From assembly GCA_910585635.1 (NCBI GenBank), contig CAJUFE010000009.1, forward strand, positions 4,619 through 68,618: a stretch of 64,000 bases of DNA, written 5' to 3'. The DNA comes from an uncultured Lachnospiraceae bacterium. GTDB lineage: Bacteria; Bacillota; Clostridia; Lachnospirales; Lachnospiraceae. Shown one piece after another: positions 1 through 8,589 of this stretch. Numbering within the stretch: the stretch's first letter is position 1; each line of letters opens with the position of its first letter. The translations under genes and the position numbers were made by a program. The notes under the pieces are model-generated. The model searched no databases, was not told where the DNA came from, and was given only the letters and a program-made list of their open reading frames with translations.

Positions 1-3
1 GCG

Positions 4-37
4 GTGACTGGAGTTCAGACGTGTGCTCTTCCGATCT
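4..37. other. Illumina TruSeq adapter remnant at contig end
   Basis: Bases 4-37 match the 34-base Illumina read-2 adapter (starts GTGACTGGAGTTC, ends GCTCTTCCGATCT). It is not biological sequence. It fuses in frame to the first gene and would add false residues to that protein, so the true sequence begins at about base 38. Confidence 0.97.
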
Positions 38-521
38 TCACCTCGGGAGCGCCCTCCTCCATGGCCTCGAAGGGATCGAAGACCCCGGGGAGCACCTCAT
101 ACTCCACCTTGATCAGATCCGCCGCGATCTGAGCGGTCTCCTCGTCCACCGCGGCCACAGCCGCCACCTCGTCCCCCACCTGGCGGACGATCTCCTTGCA
201 CAATACTTCTTTATCGGCAAATTCGGCGGCGAACTCGCCATTGCCCACCTTAGCGGCCCACTGGAAATCCTTGGGGGTCAGGATGCATTTTACCCCTGGT
301 ACCTTCTCGGCCTCGCTGGTGTCGATGGATAGGATCTTCGCCCGGGCGTAGGGGCTGCGGACCATCTTGCCGGTGAGCATATCGGGGAACATGATATCGC
401 CCACATACTGGCCGTGGCCGGTCACCTTGTCCTCGGCGTCGATCCGCACATAGTTATCCTCGCCCGTCAGGCGATAAAATTCTGGTTTCTTAAAATAGGT
501 CTTGTCACAGTCCTTATGCAT
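38..521 (-). CDS. Xanthine dehydrogenase family, molybdopterin-binding subunit (N-terminus only)
   Basis: N-terminal ~161 residues of the large subunit of a molybdenum hydroxylase of the xanthine dehydrogenase/aldehyde oxidase family. The visible part is the alpha/beta hammerhead domain, with the typical stretches DKVTGHGQYVGD, RSPYARAKI and QVGDEVAAVAA; the molybdopterin-binding C-terminal domains (~600 residues in full-length relatives) lie off the contig. The gene is cut by the contig end and the adapter, not by a natural stop. It overlaps the end of the 2Fe-2S subunit gene by 8 bases, so the three subunits are translationally coupled. In such enzymes this subunit holds the Mo cofactor where a purine or aldehyde is hydroxylated; the substrate cannot be told here. 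Confidence 0.9.
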
Positions 522-1008
522 GGCTTACCTCCTCCCAGTCCATCTCGGCCGCGGCTGCCTGGATCGCTTCCACGATCTTGGCGTATCCGGTGCAGCGGCA
601 CAGGTTCCCTTCGATCGCTTCCCGGATCTCCAGCTCGGTGGGGTGCGGGTTCGTATCCAGCAGCGCCTTGGCGGACATGATCATGCCCGGGGTACAGTAT
701 CCGCACTGCATGGCCCATTTGTCGATGAACTGCCTCTGGATCGGATGGAGCTTCCCGTCCTTGGCGATCCCCTCTACGGTGATCACCTCACGGCCATCGC
801 ACTCCACCGCCAGGGTACAGCAGGAATTTACCGGCTTTCCGTCCAGCATCACTGTGCACGCGCCGCACTCCCCTTCCTCGCAGCCCTTCTTGGTCCCTGT
901 CAGGAACAGTTGGTCCCGCAGGAAATCTAATAAGGTCAGATTGTCCTTCACGATCGCATCGACCTGATCGCCGTTGACCGTCAGACTGATCGTATGTTTA
1001 TGGTTCAT
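514..1008 (-). CDS. Xanthine dehydrogenase family, 2Fe-2S iron-sulfur subunit
   Basis: A 164-residue protein of normal length for the small subunit of molybdenum hydroxylases. It shows both cluster motifs: the plant-ferredoxin type CEEGECGACTV with a later C in VNSCC, and the helical-domain CGYCTPGM followed by CRCTGY. It passes electrons from the Mo centre to the FAD subunit. The start has an AGGAGG-like site (complement of 1016-1022). It lies between the FAD-subunit gene upstream and the Mo-subunit gene downstream. Confidence 0.95.
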   Translation of the reverse strand: MNHKHTISLTVNGDQVDAIVKDNLTLLDFLRDQLFLTGTKKGCEEGECGACTVMLDGKPVNSCCTLAVECDGREVITVEGIAKDGKLHPIQRQFIDKWAMQCGYCTPGMIMSAKALLDTNPHPTELEIREAIEGNLCRCTGYAKIVEAIQAAAAEMDWEEVSHA

Positions 1009-1076
1009 CCTCTTCGCCTCCTATATCTCTCATCACTTGCCGTCCAGGGCCAGTTCCTCAAAGCCTCTCTCTTTCA

Positions 1077-1205
1077 GGCTTTGCTCTTCCGGGTCCTTGT
1101 CTTCCCAGTTCTTGTCTTCCAGGTCCTTAACTTTTAGGTCCTGATCTTCCAGGTCCTGCCTTTTGGTCCTGGTATCCCCAGTCCTGGCTTTCCAGATCCT
1201 GGTCC
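1077..1205 (-). repeat. Degenerate 15-bp tandem repeat between FAD and 2Fe-2S subunit genes
   Basis: About eight imperfect copies of a 14-15 bp unit (plus strand AGGTCCTGATCTTCC and variants) run from 1091 to 1205, with a looser copy at 1077-1090. On the minus strand the unit encodes charged pentapeptides of the type D-L-E-D-Q/K in the frame that ends with TGA at 1033-1035. The upstream part (VDQDLESQDW, in frame with the FAD-subunit gene but after its TGA) is in a different frame, because some copies are 14 bp long. It may be the decayed remnant of a repetitive C-terminal tail or of a short gene. Confidence 0.7.
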
Positions 1206-1240
1206 ACCGAAGATCCCTCGCAACAGATACGGGTATCCCA

Positions 1241-2116
1241 TCATCTCTGCGCCAGCTGCTCCATGGCCTGCCTGATCGCCCGCTTCGTGAACACCCGCAC
1301 CATATCCTTCCGATACTCCTTGGATGCCCGGATATCGGAGATGGGGTCGCAGGACGCCATGGCTTCCTCTGACGCCTTCACGATCGCCTCGTCGGTGAGC
1401 GCCTTGCCGATCAGCGCGGCCTCTGCCTTGGGTGCGCGGATCGGAGTGGTGGCTACCGCGCCCAGGGCGATCTTCGCGTCGGTGCAGATCCCCTCTTCTA
1501 CTTTGATCTTCACCGCCACGCCGATGATCGCCAGGTCCATGGCCTTGCGGACCGCGTGCTTGATATAGGCGGCGGCTTCATTTTCCTTTAAGGGCGGGAT
1601 GACGATCCCGGTCACGATCTCACCTGGCTCTAAGGATGTCTTTTTCACACCCAGGAAGAAATCCTCGATCTTGATCACACGGTCCTTATCCGGACCCTGG
1701 ACCAGGATCTTCGCCCCCTGGGCCAGAAGGTTGGGCGCGCTGTCGCAGGATGGAGAGGCGTTGCAGATATTGCCTGCCATGGTACCCTTCATGCGGATCT
1801 GGGTGGAAGCCACCACCTTGGCTGCATGGGCCACCGCCGGGTTCTTCTCCTTCACTAAGGGCGAAGTCTCCAGGGTGCGCAGGGTGGTCAGGGCGCCGAT
1901 CTTAAGGCCCTCCTCCTCGTCATACGTCAACTGGTCTAAGCCGGGGATCTTCTTTAGGTCGATCAGATACTCGGGGGCGATCGCCTTGTCCCGCATAGGT
2001 GGGATCAGGTCTGTAGCGCCGGCCATGACCTTCGCGCCCTCTCCCAGCTCCAGGAGCAGGTTACAGGCCTCCCCGATGGTGGTGGGAGCCAGATACTCAA
2101 ACTGCGGTAATACCAT
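1241..2116 (-). CDS. Xanthine dehydrogenase family, FAD-binding subunit M
   Basis: A 291-residue FAD-binding subunit (CoxM/XdhB type). The N-terminal FAD domain has the characteristic KVMAGATDLIPPM (AGGTDL-like) loop and the TMAGNICNASPSCDSAP segment that binds the flavin; the C-terminal CO-dehydrogenase-flavoprotein domain follows. It passes electrons from the Fe-S clusters to NAD or another carrier. First gene of the xdh-like operon (FAD, 2Fe-2S, Mo). It stops at TGA 1241-1243, after which a repetitive, partly open tail continues. Confidence 0.94.
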   Translation of the reverse strand: MVLPQFEYLAPTTIGEACNLLLELGEGAKVMAGATDLIPPMRDKAIAPEYLIDLKKIPGLDQLTYDEEEGLKIGALTTLRTLETSPLVKEKNPAVAHAAKVVASTQIRMKGTMAGNICNASPSCDSAPNLLAQGAKILVQGPDKDRVIKIEDFFLGVKKTSLEPGEIVTGIVIPPLKENEAAAYIKHAVRKAMDLAIIGVAVKIKVEEGICTDAKIALGAVATTPIRAPKAEAALIGKALTDEAIVKASEEAMASCDPISDIRASKEYRKDMVRVFTKRAIRQAMEQLAQR

Positions 2117-2180
2117 CTACTTGGTCCTCCTTGTCTATAAATATGCTCGTTTTTAGGGGTTCCTATCGCTTGATAAGGTC

Positions 2181-2186
2181 ATTATA
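2181..2186 (-). promoter_or_regulatory. Possible -10 box of the xdh-like operon
   Basis: The minus strand reads TATAAT here, about 65 bases before the FAD-subunit start at 2116. I see no convincing -35 hexamer, so only the -10 is supported. The divergent region 2117-2377 otherwise holds no gene I can support. Confidence 0.35.
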
Positions 2187-2377
2187 GACAGATCTTTTGG
2201 GGAAAGACAGGTGTGCATATGACAGATGTGACATGGGCTACAGATATTTTGGTACTTTTCACAGGTTGGCCAGAGGGTCCGCTCCGGGAGGGAACGTCTG
2301 AACAGACATCCTTTACGGATCTTTTCATCTGTGATATGATAGGTATAACAATATATGGGATAGAAAAGGAGGGACCC

Positions 2378-4066
2378 ATGGACATCCATAAGATCTTAGT
2401 CCCGGTAGGGCGTTCTGATTTTGCCGATATCCGAAAAAACGGCTACTATTATATCGATAAGAGTAGCCTGATCAAAGAGCTTTTGCAGGATGACGGCGTA
2501 CAGGTCACCCTGATCACCCGCCCCCGCCGTTTTGGAAAGACACTGGCGATGGACATGCTCTACAATTTTTTCGATATCCGGAAGGATAGCCTAGATCTTT
2601 TTAAAGGGCTTTCGATCTTCGAGGATCAGGCGCTGTGCAGCGCTTGGATGAACCAGTCGCCCACTCTGTTCCTGTCTTTAAAAAGCGTTGACGGCGCAGA
2701 TCTTGAGGGCGCCTATGAGATGATCGTGTCCGCTATCGCAGAGCTCTATCAGGAGCATCTTTATCTGATGGACAGCGACAAGCTCCATGCCTTTGATAAA
2801 AGACTCTTCTATCGGATCGCCAGCAAAGAAGCCGGGCTTGCAGAGATCAAAAACAGTCTGGCCTCCCTGATCCGGATGATGGCGTCCCATTACGGGAGAC
2901 CGGTGATCCTCCTGCTGGATGAGTATGATGTCCCTCTCGCGAAGGCCAGTGAAAAGGGGTATTATAAAGAGATGCTGGATGTGATGAAGGGACTCATGCA
3001 GGCGGTCAAGGATAACCGGGATCTGCGCTCAGCCGTAGTCACCGGCTGCCTGAAGATCGCAAAAGAAAGCATCTTCACCGGGACAAACAATTTTGTGTCC
3101 GATACGGTCTCGGATACCCGGATCGACCGGTATTTTGGGTTCACCCAGGCAGAAGTGGACCGGCTGTTACTAGATACAGGGCTTTCAGAGCACGCCTCTA
3201 AGATCCGGGAATGGTACGATGGCTATCGGTTCGGCAGACAGGCGATCTACTGCCCATGGGATGTGATGAACTATGTACGCGAACTCCTTTTTAACCCCTC
3301 TTCCCTACCCAAAAACTTTTGGGAGAACACCAGCGATAATGCCATCATCCGGACCTTTCTCGACCGGACATCCTTCGATGTAAAAGAAAAATTCGAAGCT
3401 CTCCTGGCCGGCGGATATGTACAGGAGCCGATCACCGAGACCCTGACCTATGATACCTTGGGCGCGACCGAGACGGATCTGTGGAGTATCCTGTATTTTA
3501 CCGGATATCTCACCCGAGCAGAACCCCAAAGGGCATCCACAGACAGGTCCTCCCCTGGCCGGCTGCTCTTAAAGATCCCCAACCGGGAGGTCATGGAGAT
3601 CTTCCGGCGTAGTGTAACGCTATGGTTTACCGACCGCTCCACCACCAGCGACCGCCGCGAGCTTTTTGACGCCCTGTGGGCAGGGGATGACCGGAAGCTG
3701 ACCACATTGCTCTCGGACCTGCTCTTTGACACCATCAGCTATCATGACTACCAGGAAACCTTTTACCACGCCTTTCTCACCGGTCTGGTCTCCAATGCCG
3801 GGTTCGCGGTAGAGTCAAACAGTGAGACCGGTCTGGGAAGGGCCGATCTGGTCATCAAAGACCGAAAAGGCCGACGCGCCGTGGTGATCGAAGCAAAATG
3901 GGTAGATAAGGAGAGTGGTCTCCAAAAGGCATGCGGCGAAGCCTTACAACAGATCGAAGACCGACAATATGCAAAAAAGATCCAACGGGCCGGATTTAAC
4001 CAGGTCCAGCGCCTGGGGATCGCCTTCTGGAAAAAAACATGCCTTGTAAAAAGCCCAGAATCTTAA
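2378..4066 (+). CDS. AAA-ATPase-like protein with C-terminal PD-(D/E)XK nuclease domain
   Basis: A 562-residue protein of the large Firmicutes/Bacteroidetes family with an AAA-ATPase-like N-terminal domain and a DUF1703-type nuclease-fold C-terminus. Seen: the family N-terminus with YYYIDKSSLI, a P-loop-like PRRFGKT (residues ~48-55), Walker B LLLDEYD, and near the C-terminus GRADLVI followed by VVIEAKW, the PD-(D/E)XK signature. Start chosen at 2378 because AAAGGAGGG lies just upstream; a longer in-frame extension to 2213 lacks a ribosome site. The biological role of this often multi-copy family is not established; mobile-element or defence roles have been suggested. It is alone on the plus strand here. 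Confidence 0.88.
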   Translation: MDIHKILVPVGRSDFADIRKNGYYYIDKSSLIKELLQDDGVQVTLITRPRRFGKTLAMDMLYNFFDIRKDSLDLFKGLSIFEDQALCSAWMNQSPTLFLSLKSVDGADLEGAYEMIVSAIAELYQEHLYLMDSDKLHAFDKRLFYRIASKEAGLAEIKNSLASLIRMMASHYGRPVILLLDEYDVPLAKASEKGYYKEMLDVMKGLMQAVKDNRDLRSAVVTGCLKIAKESIFTGTNNFVSDTVSDTRIDRYFGFTQAEVDRLLLDTGLSEHASKIREWYDGYRFGRQAIYCPWDVMNYVRELLFNPSSLPKNFWENTSDNAIIRTFLDRTSFDVKEKFEALLAGGYVQEPITETLTYDTLGATETDLWSILYFTGYLTRAEPQRASTDRSSPGRLLLKIPNREVMEIFRRSVTLWFTDRSTTSDRRELFDALWAGDDRKLTTLLSDLLFDTISYHDYQETFYHAFLTGLVSNAGFAVESNSETGLGRADLVIKDRKGRRAVVIEAKWVDKESGLQKACGEALQQIEDRQYAKKIQRAGFNQVQRLGIAFWKKTCLVKSPES

Positions 4067-4090
4067 CTGCTTTTTTACCCTTTTTTCACA

Positions 4091-4194
4091 CAGGGGGCTG
4101 TCGCAAAATGCAGCTTATACACGATATGTGGCTGTGACCGATCGGGTCAGAACGCCATATCCTGTATATAGCGGCTATTTTGTGACAGCCCCTG
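4091..4194. mobile_element. 104-bp MITE-like inverted-repeat element
   Basis: The ends 4091-4109 and 4177-4194 are imperfect inverted repeats (CAGGGGGCTGTCGCAAAAT against CAGGGGCTGTCACAAAAT read inward). The interior is also partly self-complementary (ATATGTGGCTGTGACC against GGTCAGAACGCCATAT). No coding sequence. The size, ends and GGGCTGTCGCAAAA-type termini fit a miniature element derived from an insertion sequence. It sits between two convergent genes and could also act as a bidirectional transcription terminator. Confidence 0.55.
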
Positions 4195-4203
4195 TCCATC
4201 TGT

Positions 4204-5511
4204 TCACCGCAGCAATACCGCGATATCCGGAAATGGCTCCAGGCTCCGTTTCAAGATCCCATGGACGTAGGCGATCAGGATCCCATAGTTGGTCATGGGC
4301 ACGCCCTGGTCCTTAGCGCAGGCCAGACGGTACTTCATCTCCCGCTCATTGAGCATACAGGCCCCGCAGTGGACGATCAGCTTAAAGGGCGTCAGATCCT
4401 CCTCAAAGCCGCTGCCGGAGGTATAGGAGAACACCGGCTCTTTTCCCGTATAGCCCCGGATCCAGCCCGGCAGCTTGACCGTGCCGATATCATTGCACTG
4501 GCGGTGATGGGTGCAGCCCTCGCTGATCAGGACCTGGCCGCCCTCCTGGAGTTGATCTAAGGCCCGTACCCCGGCTACCGCCTGCTCTAAGTCGCCCTTA
4601 TAGCGGGCGAAGAGGATCGAGAAGGAGGTAAGGCGGATATCCTCCGGCACGATCTTAGAGACCATGCCGAAGGCCTGGCTGTCGGTGATGACCAGGGCAG
4701 GCTTTCGGCCCAGGTCCTTAAGAGTGGCCGCCAGCTCGGTCTCCCGCGCCACCACGGAGACGCAGCCGTGGTCTAAGAGGGCGCGGATGGTCTGCTGCTG
4801 GGGCAGGATCAACCGGCCCTTTGGAGCGGCCTTATCGATCGGGGTCACTAAGACCACCAGGTCCCCCGGCTCCACCAGACCCTCTAAGAGGTCCTTCTCC
4901 TCCTTGGCCGGGTCCATAGCCGCGAGACAGTTTTTCAGCTCCTCGATCCCGGCCCGGGTGCTGGAGCTGACATATACGACCGGATAGCGGGAGGGGGGGC
5001 CTGCCGTCCCGTCTCTTCCTGGCTGTCCTGCCCCTGGCTCGGACGGAGCCGTCCCCTCTGGCCGGGCGCTCTCCTCTGACCGGTCTGTCCTCCACGGCAC
5101 ATCCTTCCCCTCCGGCAGCAGATCCGCTTTATTATACACCACCACAAAGGGCACCTTCTTCTCCGTGAACAGCCGGATCATCTCCCGGTCCTCCGGGGTC
5201 TCCCCCACGGTCCCGTCGATCACCAGCACGGCGATATCCGTTTTATTAAGGACCTGACGGCTTTTCTTGATCCGCAGCTCCCCCAGCTCTCCCTCGTCAT
5301 CGATGCCTGGGGTATCCACCAGCATCACCGGCCCTAAGGGTAAGAGCTCCATGGTCTTATAGACCGGGTCCGTGGTGGTCCCCTTAACCTGGGAGACCAC
5401 GGCCAGCTCCTGCCCGGTGACCGCGTTGAGCAAGCTGGACTTTCCCGCGTTCCTCCGCCCGAAGAATCCGATATGGACCCGTTCGGCGGCTGGTGTCTGG
5501 TTCATTGCCAT
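4204..5511 (-). CDS. hydF: [FeFe] hydrogenase H-cluster maturation GTPase HydF
   Basis: A 435-residue GTPase and scaffold that carries the 2Fe subcluster during assembly of the [FeFe]-hydrogenase active site. G1 is GRRNAGKSS (residues ~18-26), G3 DTPG, G4 NKAD. The C-terminal cluster-binding domain has the HydF motif CTHHRQCND followed ~50 residues later by HCGAC. The start is placed at 5511 because GGAAGGGAG lies 7 bases upstream. A low-complexity Pro/Gly/Ser-rich insert of about 35 residues follows the G4 motif and is unusual. No hydE, hydG or hydrogenase gene is nearby. The protein indicates a hydrogen-metabolising anaerobe. Confidence 0.96.
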   Translation of the reverse strand: MAMNQTPAAERVHIGFFGRRNAGKSSLLNAVTGQELAVVSQVKGTTTDPVYKTMELLPLGPVMLVDTPGIDDEGELGELRIKKSRQVLNKTDIAVLVIDGTVGETPEDREMIRLFTEKKVPFVVVYNKADLLPEGKDVPWRTDRSEESARPEGTAPSEPGAGQPGRDGTAGPPSRYPVVYVSSSTRAGIEELKNCLAAMDPAKEEKDLLEGLVEPGDLVVLVTPIDKAAPKGRLILPQQQTIRALLDHGCVSVVARETELAATLKDLGRKPALVITDSQAFGMVSKIVPEDIRLTSFSILFARYKGDLEQAVAGVRALDQLQEGGQVLISEGCTHHRQCNDIGTVKLPGWIRGYTGKEPVFSYTSGSGFEEDLTPFKLIVHCGACMLNEREMKYRLACAKDQGVPMTNYGILIAYVHGILKRSLEPFPDIAVLLR

Positions 5512-5555
5512 AAAAACACTCCCTTCCGTAATTTCTATGCTCTCGATCTCTATTT

Positions 5556-6850
5556 CTAAAACTCCCTGGTGATATCCTTGAGCCACCGATAGCTCTTATA
5601 ATGCCGATAGATGAAGGGCATCTTCACAAACTCGTCCAGGCAGATCAGGAAGTAGACCACCATGGGCGGCAGCTTCAGCACAAAGGCGCTGAAAAACCCT
5701 AAAGGAAGGGAAAAGAGCCACATGTCGATCACATCGCAGATAAAGCCCCACCTGGAATCCCCGCCGGAGCGGAAGACGCCGCAGATCACGGTGGTGTTCA
5801 TAGCCTGTCCTAAAACATAGTACATATTGATATAGAGCATGATGCTCAAGTATCCCTTTGCCACCTGGCTCAAGTCCGCCATCTCCATAAAGACCGGCCG
5901 CAGGAGGAAGATCAGGAGCCCGCCCACGAGCCCGCCAAGGAAGGTGATCTTACAGAACCGGGAGGCGTCCGCCTTCACCTGCTCCAGATGGCCCTCCCCG
6001 ATCGTCTTGCCCAGCAGGATCGCCCCGGCATTGGCGATGCCGAAGCAGACCACGGTCCCTAAGTTCCTGGCCACGATGACCACCGCGTTAGCCGCCACCA
6101 TATCGCTGCCCAGATGGCCCATGATCACCGAGTACATAGAGAAGGCCAGCCCCCAGGACACCTCATTGCCGAAGGCCGGAAGCGCAGCACCTGGAAGCGG
6201 CAGGCGTCCGCCATGCAGAGCAAAAGCTCCACGCCCCGGGCGATGGTGGTGGCCAGGGCCACGCCCATGATCCCCATCCGGGGGGCTCCCAGCAGCCCGA
6301 AGATAAAGACCGCGTTTAAAAGGATGTTCAGGAGCAGGGCGGAGGCATTGGTAAAGGTGGCGAACACCACCCGCTCGATCGAGCGCATGGTACATAAGTA
6401 TACCTGAGAGATGCTCATGAACAGGTAGGAGACACCTACGATCCGCAGATAGGGGATCCCTGCCCGGATCAGCTCCTGCTCCGAAGTGAAGATCATCATC
6501 AGCACCTGGGGGAAGAAGCAGGCCATCACAAAGAAGAAAAAGGACACCGGGATCGACAGCCGCATCCCGATCCCCATGATCTCCTCGATCGTGCGGGTAT
6601 CCTTTTTGCCCCAATACTGGGCGGCCAGCATCCCGATCCCCGAGGATATCCCTGAATAGACCAGGTTTAAGATGAACATGATCTGGCTGGCTAAGGAGCC
6701 TGCAGAGAGGGCCGTCTGGCTCACCCAGCCCAGCATGATCACGTCCGCCGAGCTGACCGCCGTAGTGATCAGGTTCTGGATCACGATGGGCAGCGCTAGG
6801 CGGAGCATGTTCCGGTAAAATGAGGATGGCCTTGCAGTCGTTGTCACCAT
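5556..6850 (-). pseudogene. MATE family multidrug exporter, broken by an internal deletion/frameshift
   Basis: Two frames together make one MATE (MatE) transporter. Residues from 6850 (NMLRLALPIVIQNL, SADVIMLGW, LAAQYWGKKD) cover the first half. From about 6170 downward a different frame gives PAFGNEVSWGLAF, IMGHLGSDMVAANAV and the rest to the stop at 5556. Roughly 25-30 residues that MATE proteins have between the halves are missing. The junction is a 12-base stretch, 6174-6185 (GCGCTTCCGGCC on the minus strand), readable as LRFRP in one frame and ALPAF in the other, as expected if a deletion occurred between two direct repeats. The start has AAGGGGA upstream. Real loss or assembly error cannot be separated here. 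Confidence 0.85.
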
Positions 6851-7032
6851 AATGGATAGTCCCCTTTTCTTTCCATGTGATATGCCGCTTGATATGATCG
6901 GTCCTGTCAGCGACGATCGATACTCTCCCGCACTTTTTCCGGGAGCTGTTCCAGGATCTTTCTCTTGACCTTCGTCGTCAGATAAGCCGTATCCAGTCTC
7001 TTCTTGCTGTAGGGATACACCGTATGCGCAGA

Positions 7033-7881
7033 CTACCTGACCAGATAGTCGGTATAAAATTCTTCCCAGCTGAAATATCTCCTGCTGTCCGCATAGCTAT
7101 ACGTTTCTTCCGTTACGGGAGAGGTATGGCCGATGATATCAGCTTTCAGCAACAGATACTCAAAGGACTCCGGTGCATACAGAACGATCCGTTTATCGGT
7201 ATCACGGATATACCGCATCACACCAGCCATTTCCGGGCCAAATGCCGCACCGTCCACGATCGCCAGCAGCTCCTGCTCCTGGGTCTTAAGGAGCCTGGAT
7301 AAGATATTACTCTTTCCACCTGCCGTCTCACAGATCTCGCCAAATACATCTTTAAAAAACATATAGCCTGCGTTGGAGTCTTCTGTCAGGACCACGTCCG
7401 GCAAAAGTCTTTGGTCTGCCTTAACGTTATAAAGCGGATAAAGCTCATTGTAGACCCGTTTCGCTCCCTTATACTTCTGACTCTCTCTTTCCTGCCTCAT
7501 CCCATAGATCTCTTCGATACTATAGGGCAGCTGCTCCAGGCTATCTCTGGTGACCAGCACAAAATAGTTGTCACTGTGCTTGATCGCTTCCGCAAATCCC
7601 TTACTTTTCAAAAAAGCCGCACCTTCATCGATAAAACAGATACATTGGGAAAGGGAGGAGATCTTTTCCTTCCAAAATGCATTCTCGATCACCACACAAG
7701 GTCTTGAGCAGAGCAGTGTGATCCCGGAGGACTCTTTATTGTTCTCATAGTCCGCGATCATCCGGACTAATTCGGTCTTTCCCGTTGCGCTATCCCCCTG
7801 GATGACTGTGATATTTCGCTTGATCGTAAAATGATAATGTACACGTTTATTATAGATCCGGATCTCATATCTGCCAAGCAT
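7033..7881 (-). CDS. ATP-binding protein, partner of the DUF4869 gene; in-frame amber near its end
   Basis: A 282-residue protein with an N-terminal P-loop GDSATGKTEL (residues ~29-38) and a Walker B-like CICFIDEGA. It starts 3 bases after the DUF4869 gene stops, so the two form one unit. Such pairs are common in Firmicutes, where this member is often misnamed a translation initiation factor; its function is unknown to me. After the TAG at 7033-7035 the same frame stays open to TGA at 6907-6909 and encodes 41 more residues (HTVYPYSKKRLDTAYL and a basic helix-like end) that look like genuine C-terminal sequence. The TAG is therefore probably a nonsense mutation or base error in a ~324-residue protein. 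Confidence 0.75.
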   Translation of the reverse strand: MLGRYEIRIYNKRVHYHFTIKRNITVIQGDSATGKTELVRMIADYENNKESSGITLLCSRPCVVIENAFWKEKISSLSQCICFIDEGAAFLKSKGFAEAIKHSDNYFVLVTRDSLEQLPYSIEEIYGMRQERESQKYKGAKRVYNELYPLYNVKADQRLLPDVVLTEDSNAGYMFFKDVFGEICETAGGKSNILSRLLKTQEQELLAIVDGAAFGPEMAGVMRYIRDTDKRIVLYAPESFEYLLLKADIIGHTSPVTEETYSYADSRRYFSWEEFYTDYLVR

Positions 7882-7884
7882 AGG

Positions 7885-8340
7885 TCAGCCTCCCAATAAA
7901 TGCGCCCCGATGATCTCCTCATCCAACTCGAGCATGGTATGGACCACCTTTCCCGTGTTCAAGACCTTGATCGAAAAAGGCTCTTTTCCAAGATCCATGA
8001 TATATCCAAGCCGGATGACGATATCCCGGTCCTCTGCTAAACGCAGCAGCCACCCTGAGCAATTATCTCCGCATGCGGAAGCATTAAAGATATGGTCCTG
8101 GTCATGGGCGATCAAGATCAGGGTTTTTACCCCGCCCGATAACCTCTCCGGCGGGATCGGCCCCAAGAAGGGACTCTCGATCAAATGGGCCCCGACCACC
8201 TCTGACCCATCGATATCCTGGATCATCTGCCGTGAGACGGCGGACGTGATCCATCCGTCTTCATACATATTGTTAAAAAACACATCCGGGTTAAAGATAT
8301 AGCCCTCCCCTGGATCATCACCAAAATAAATGCTCAGCAT
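7885..8340 (-). CDS. DUF4869 domain protein
   Basis: A 151-residue protein matching the DUF4869 pattern: MLSIYFGD at the N-terminus, FNNMYEDGWI, RLSGGVKTLILI, the cysteine pair in FNASACGDNC and the end VLNTGKVVH. Start at 8340 is supported by AAGGGGGA 5 bases upstream; longer in-frame starts run into the upstream terminator. Function unknown. It precedes an ATP-binding gene by 3 bases and has its own promoter, so the pair is a separate unit from the arabinose operon. Confidence 0.85.
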   Translation of the reverse strand: MLSIYFGDDPGEGYIFNPDVFFNNMYEDGWITSAVSRQMIQDIDGSEVVGAHLIESPFLGPIPPERLSGGVKTLILIAHDQDHIFNASACGDNCSGWLLRLAEDRDIVIRLGYIMDLGKEPFSIKVLNTGKVVHTMLELDEEIIGAHLLGG

Positions 8341-8395
8341 AGGTCCCCCTTTCAAGATCAGGACAGTCTTCATACGACCGTTCCATCCCTCTCCT

Positions 8396-8424
8396 ATCCT
8401 AACCGTTCCCACCAAGCTTGTCAA
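8396..8424 (-). promoter_or_regulatory. Sigma-70 type promoter of the DUF4869/ATPase pair
   Basis: The minus strand reads TTGACA (8424-8419), a 17-base spacer, then TAGGAT (8401-8396). The predicted start of transcription is about 45-50 bases before the gene at 8340. It lies just after the arabinose-operon terminator. Confidence 0.7.
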
Positions 8425-8521
8425 CCTATCCTGTGAGGATCCTGGCCGGCAAGATATATAATGTGTCCGATCACATCGATATGTCGTAAATGCGCCGCTC
8501 CGGGCGAGACTATACACCATA

Positions 8522-8566
8522 AGAAAAAGCAGGAGCGACCCACCGGCGGACGATGGTCTCTCCTGC
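8522..8566 (-). terminator. Rho-independent terminator of the arabinose operon
   Basis: On the minus strand GCAGGAGAGACC pairs with GGGTCGCTCCTGC (one mismatch) around a 13-base loop, followed by TTTTTCTT. It lies 24 bases after the araD stop. Confidence 0.85.
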
Positions 8567-8589
8567 AAAGATCTATATAAAAGGACTCC

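Noticed and set aside
21..332. Plus-strand frame of 103 codons at the contig start
   Set aside because: It begins inside the Illumina adapter and is antisense to the xanthine dehydrogenase subunit.
2117..2377. Frames in the divergent region upstream of the AAA-ATPase gene
   Set aside because: No ribosome site and no recognisable protein; they cross the probable promoters.
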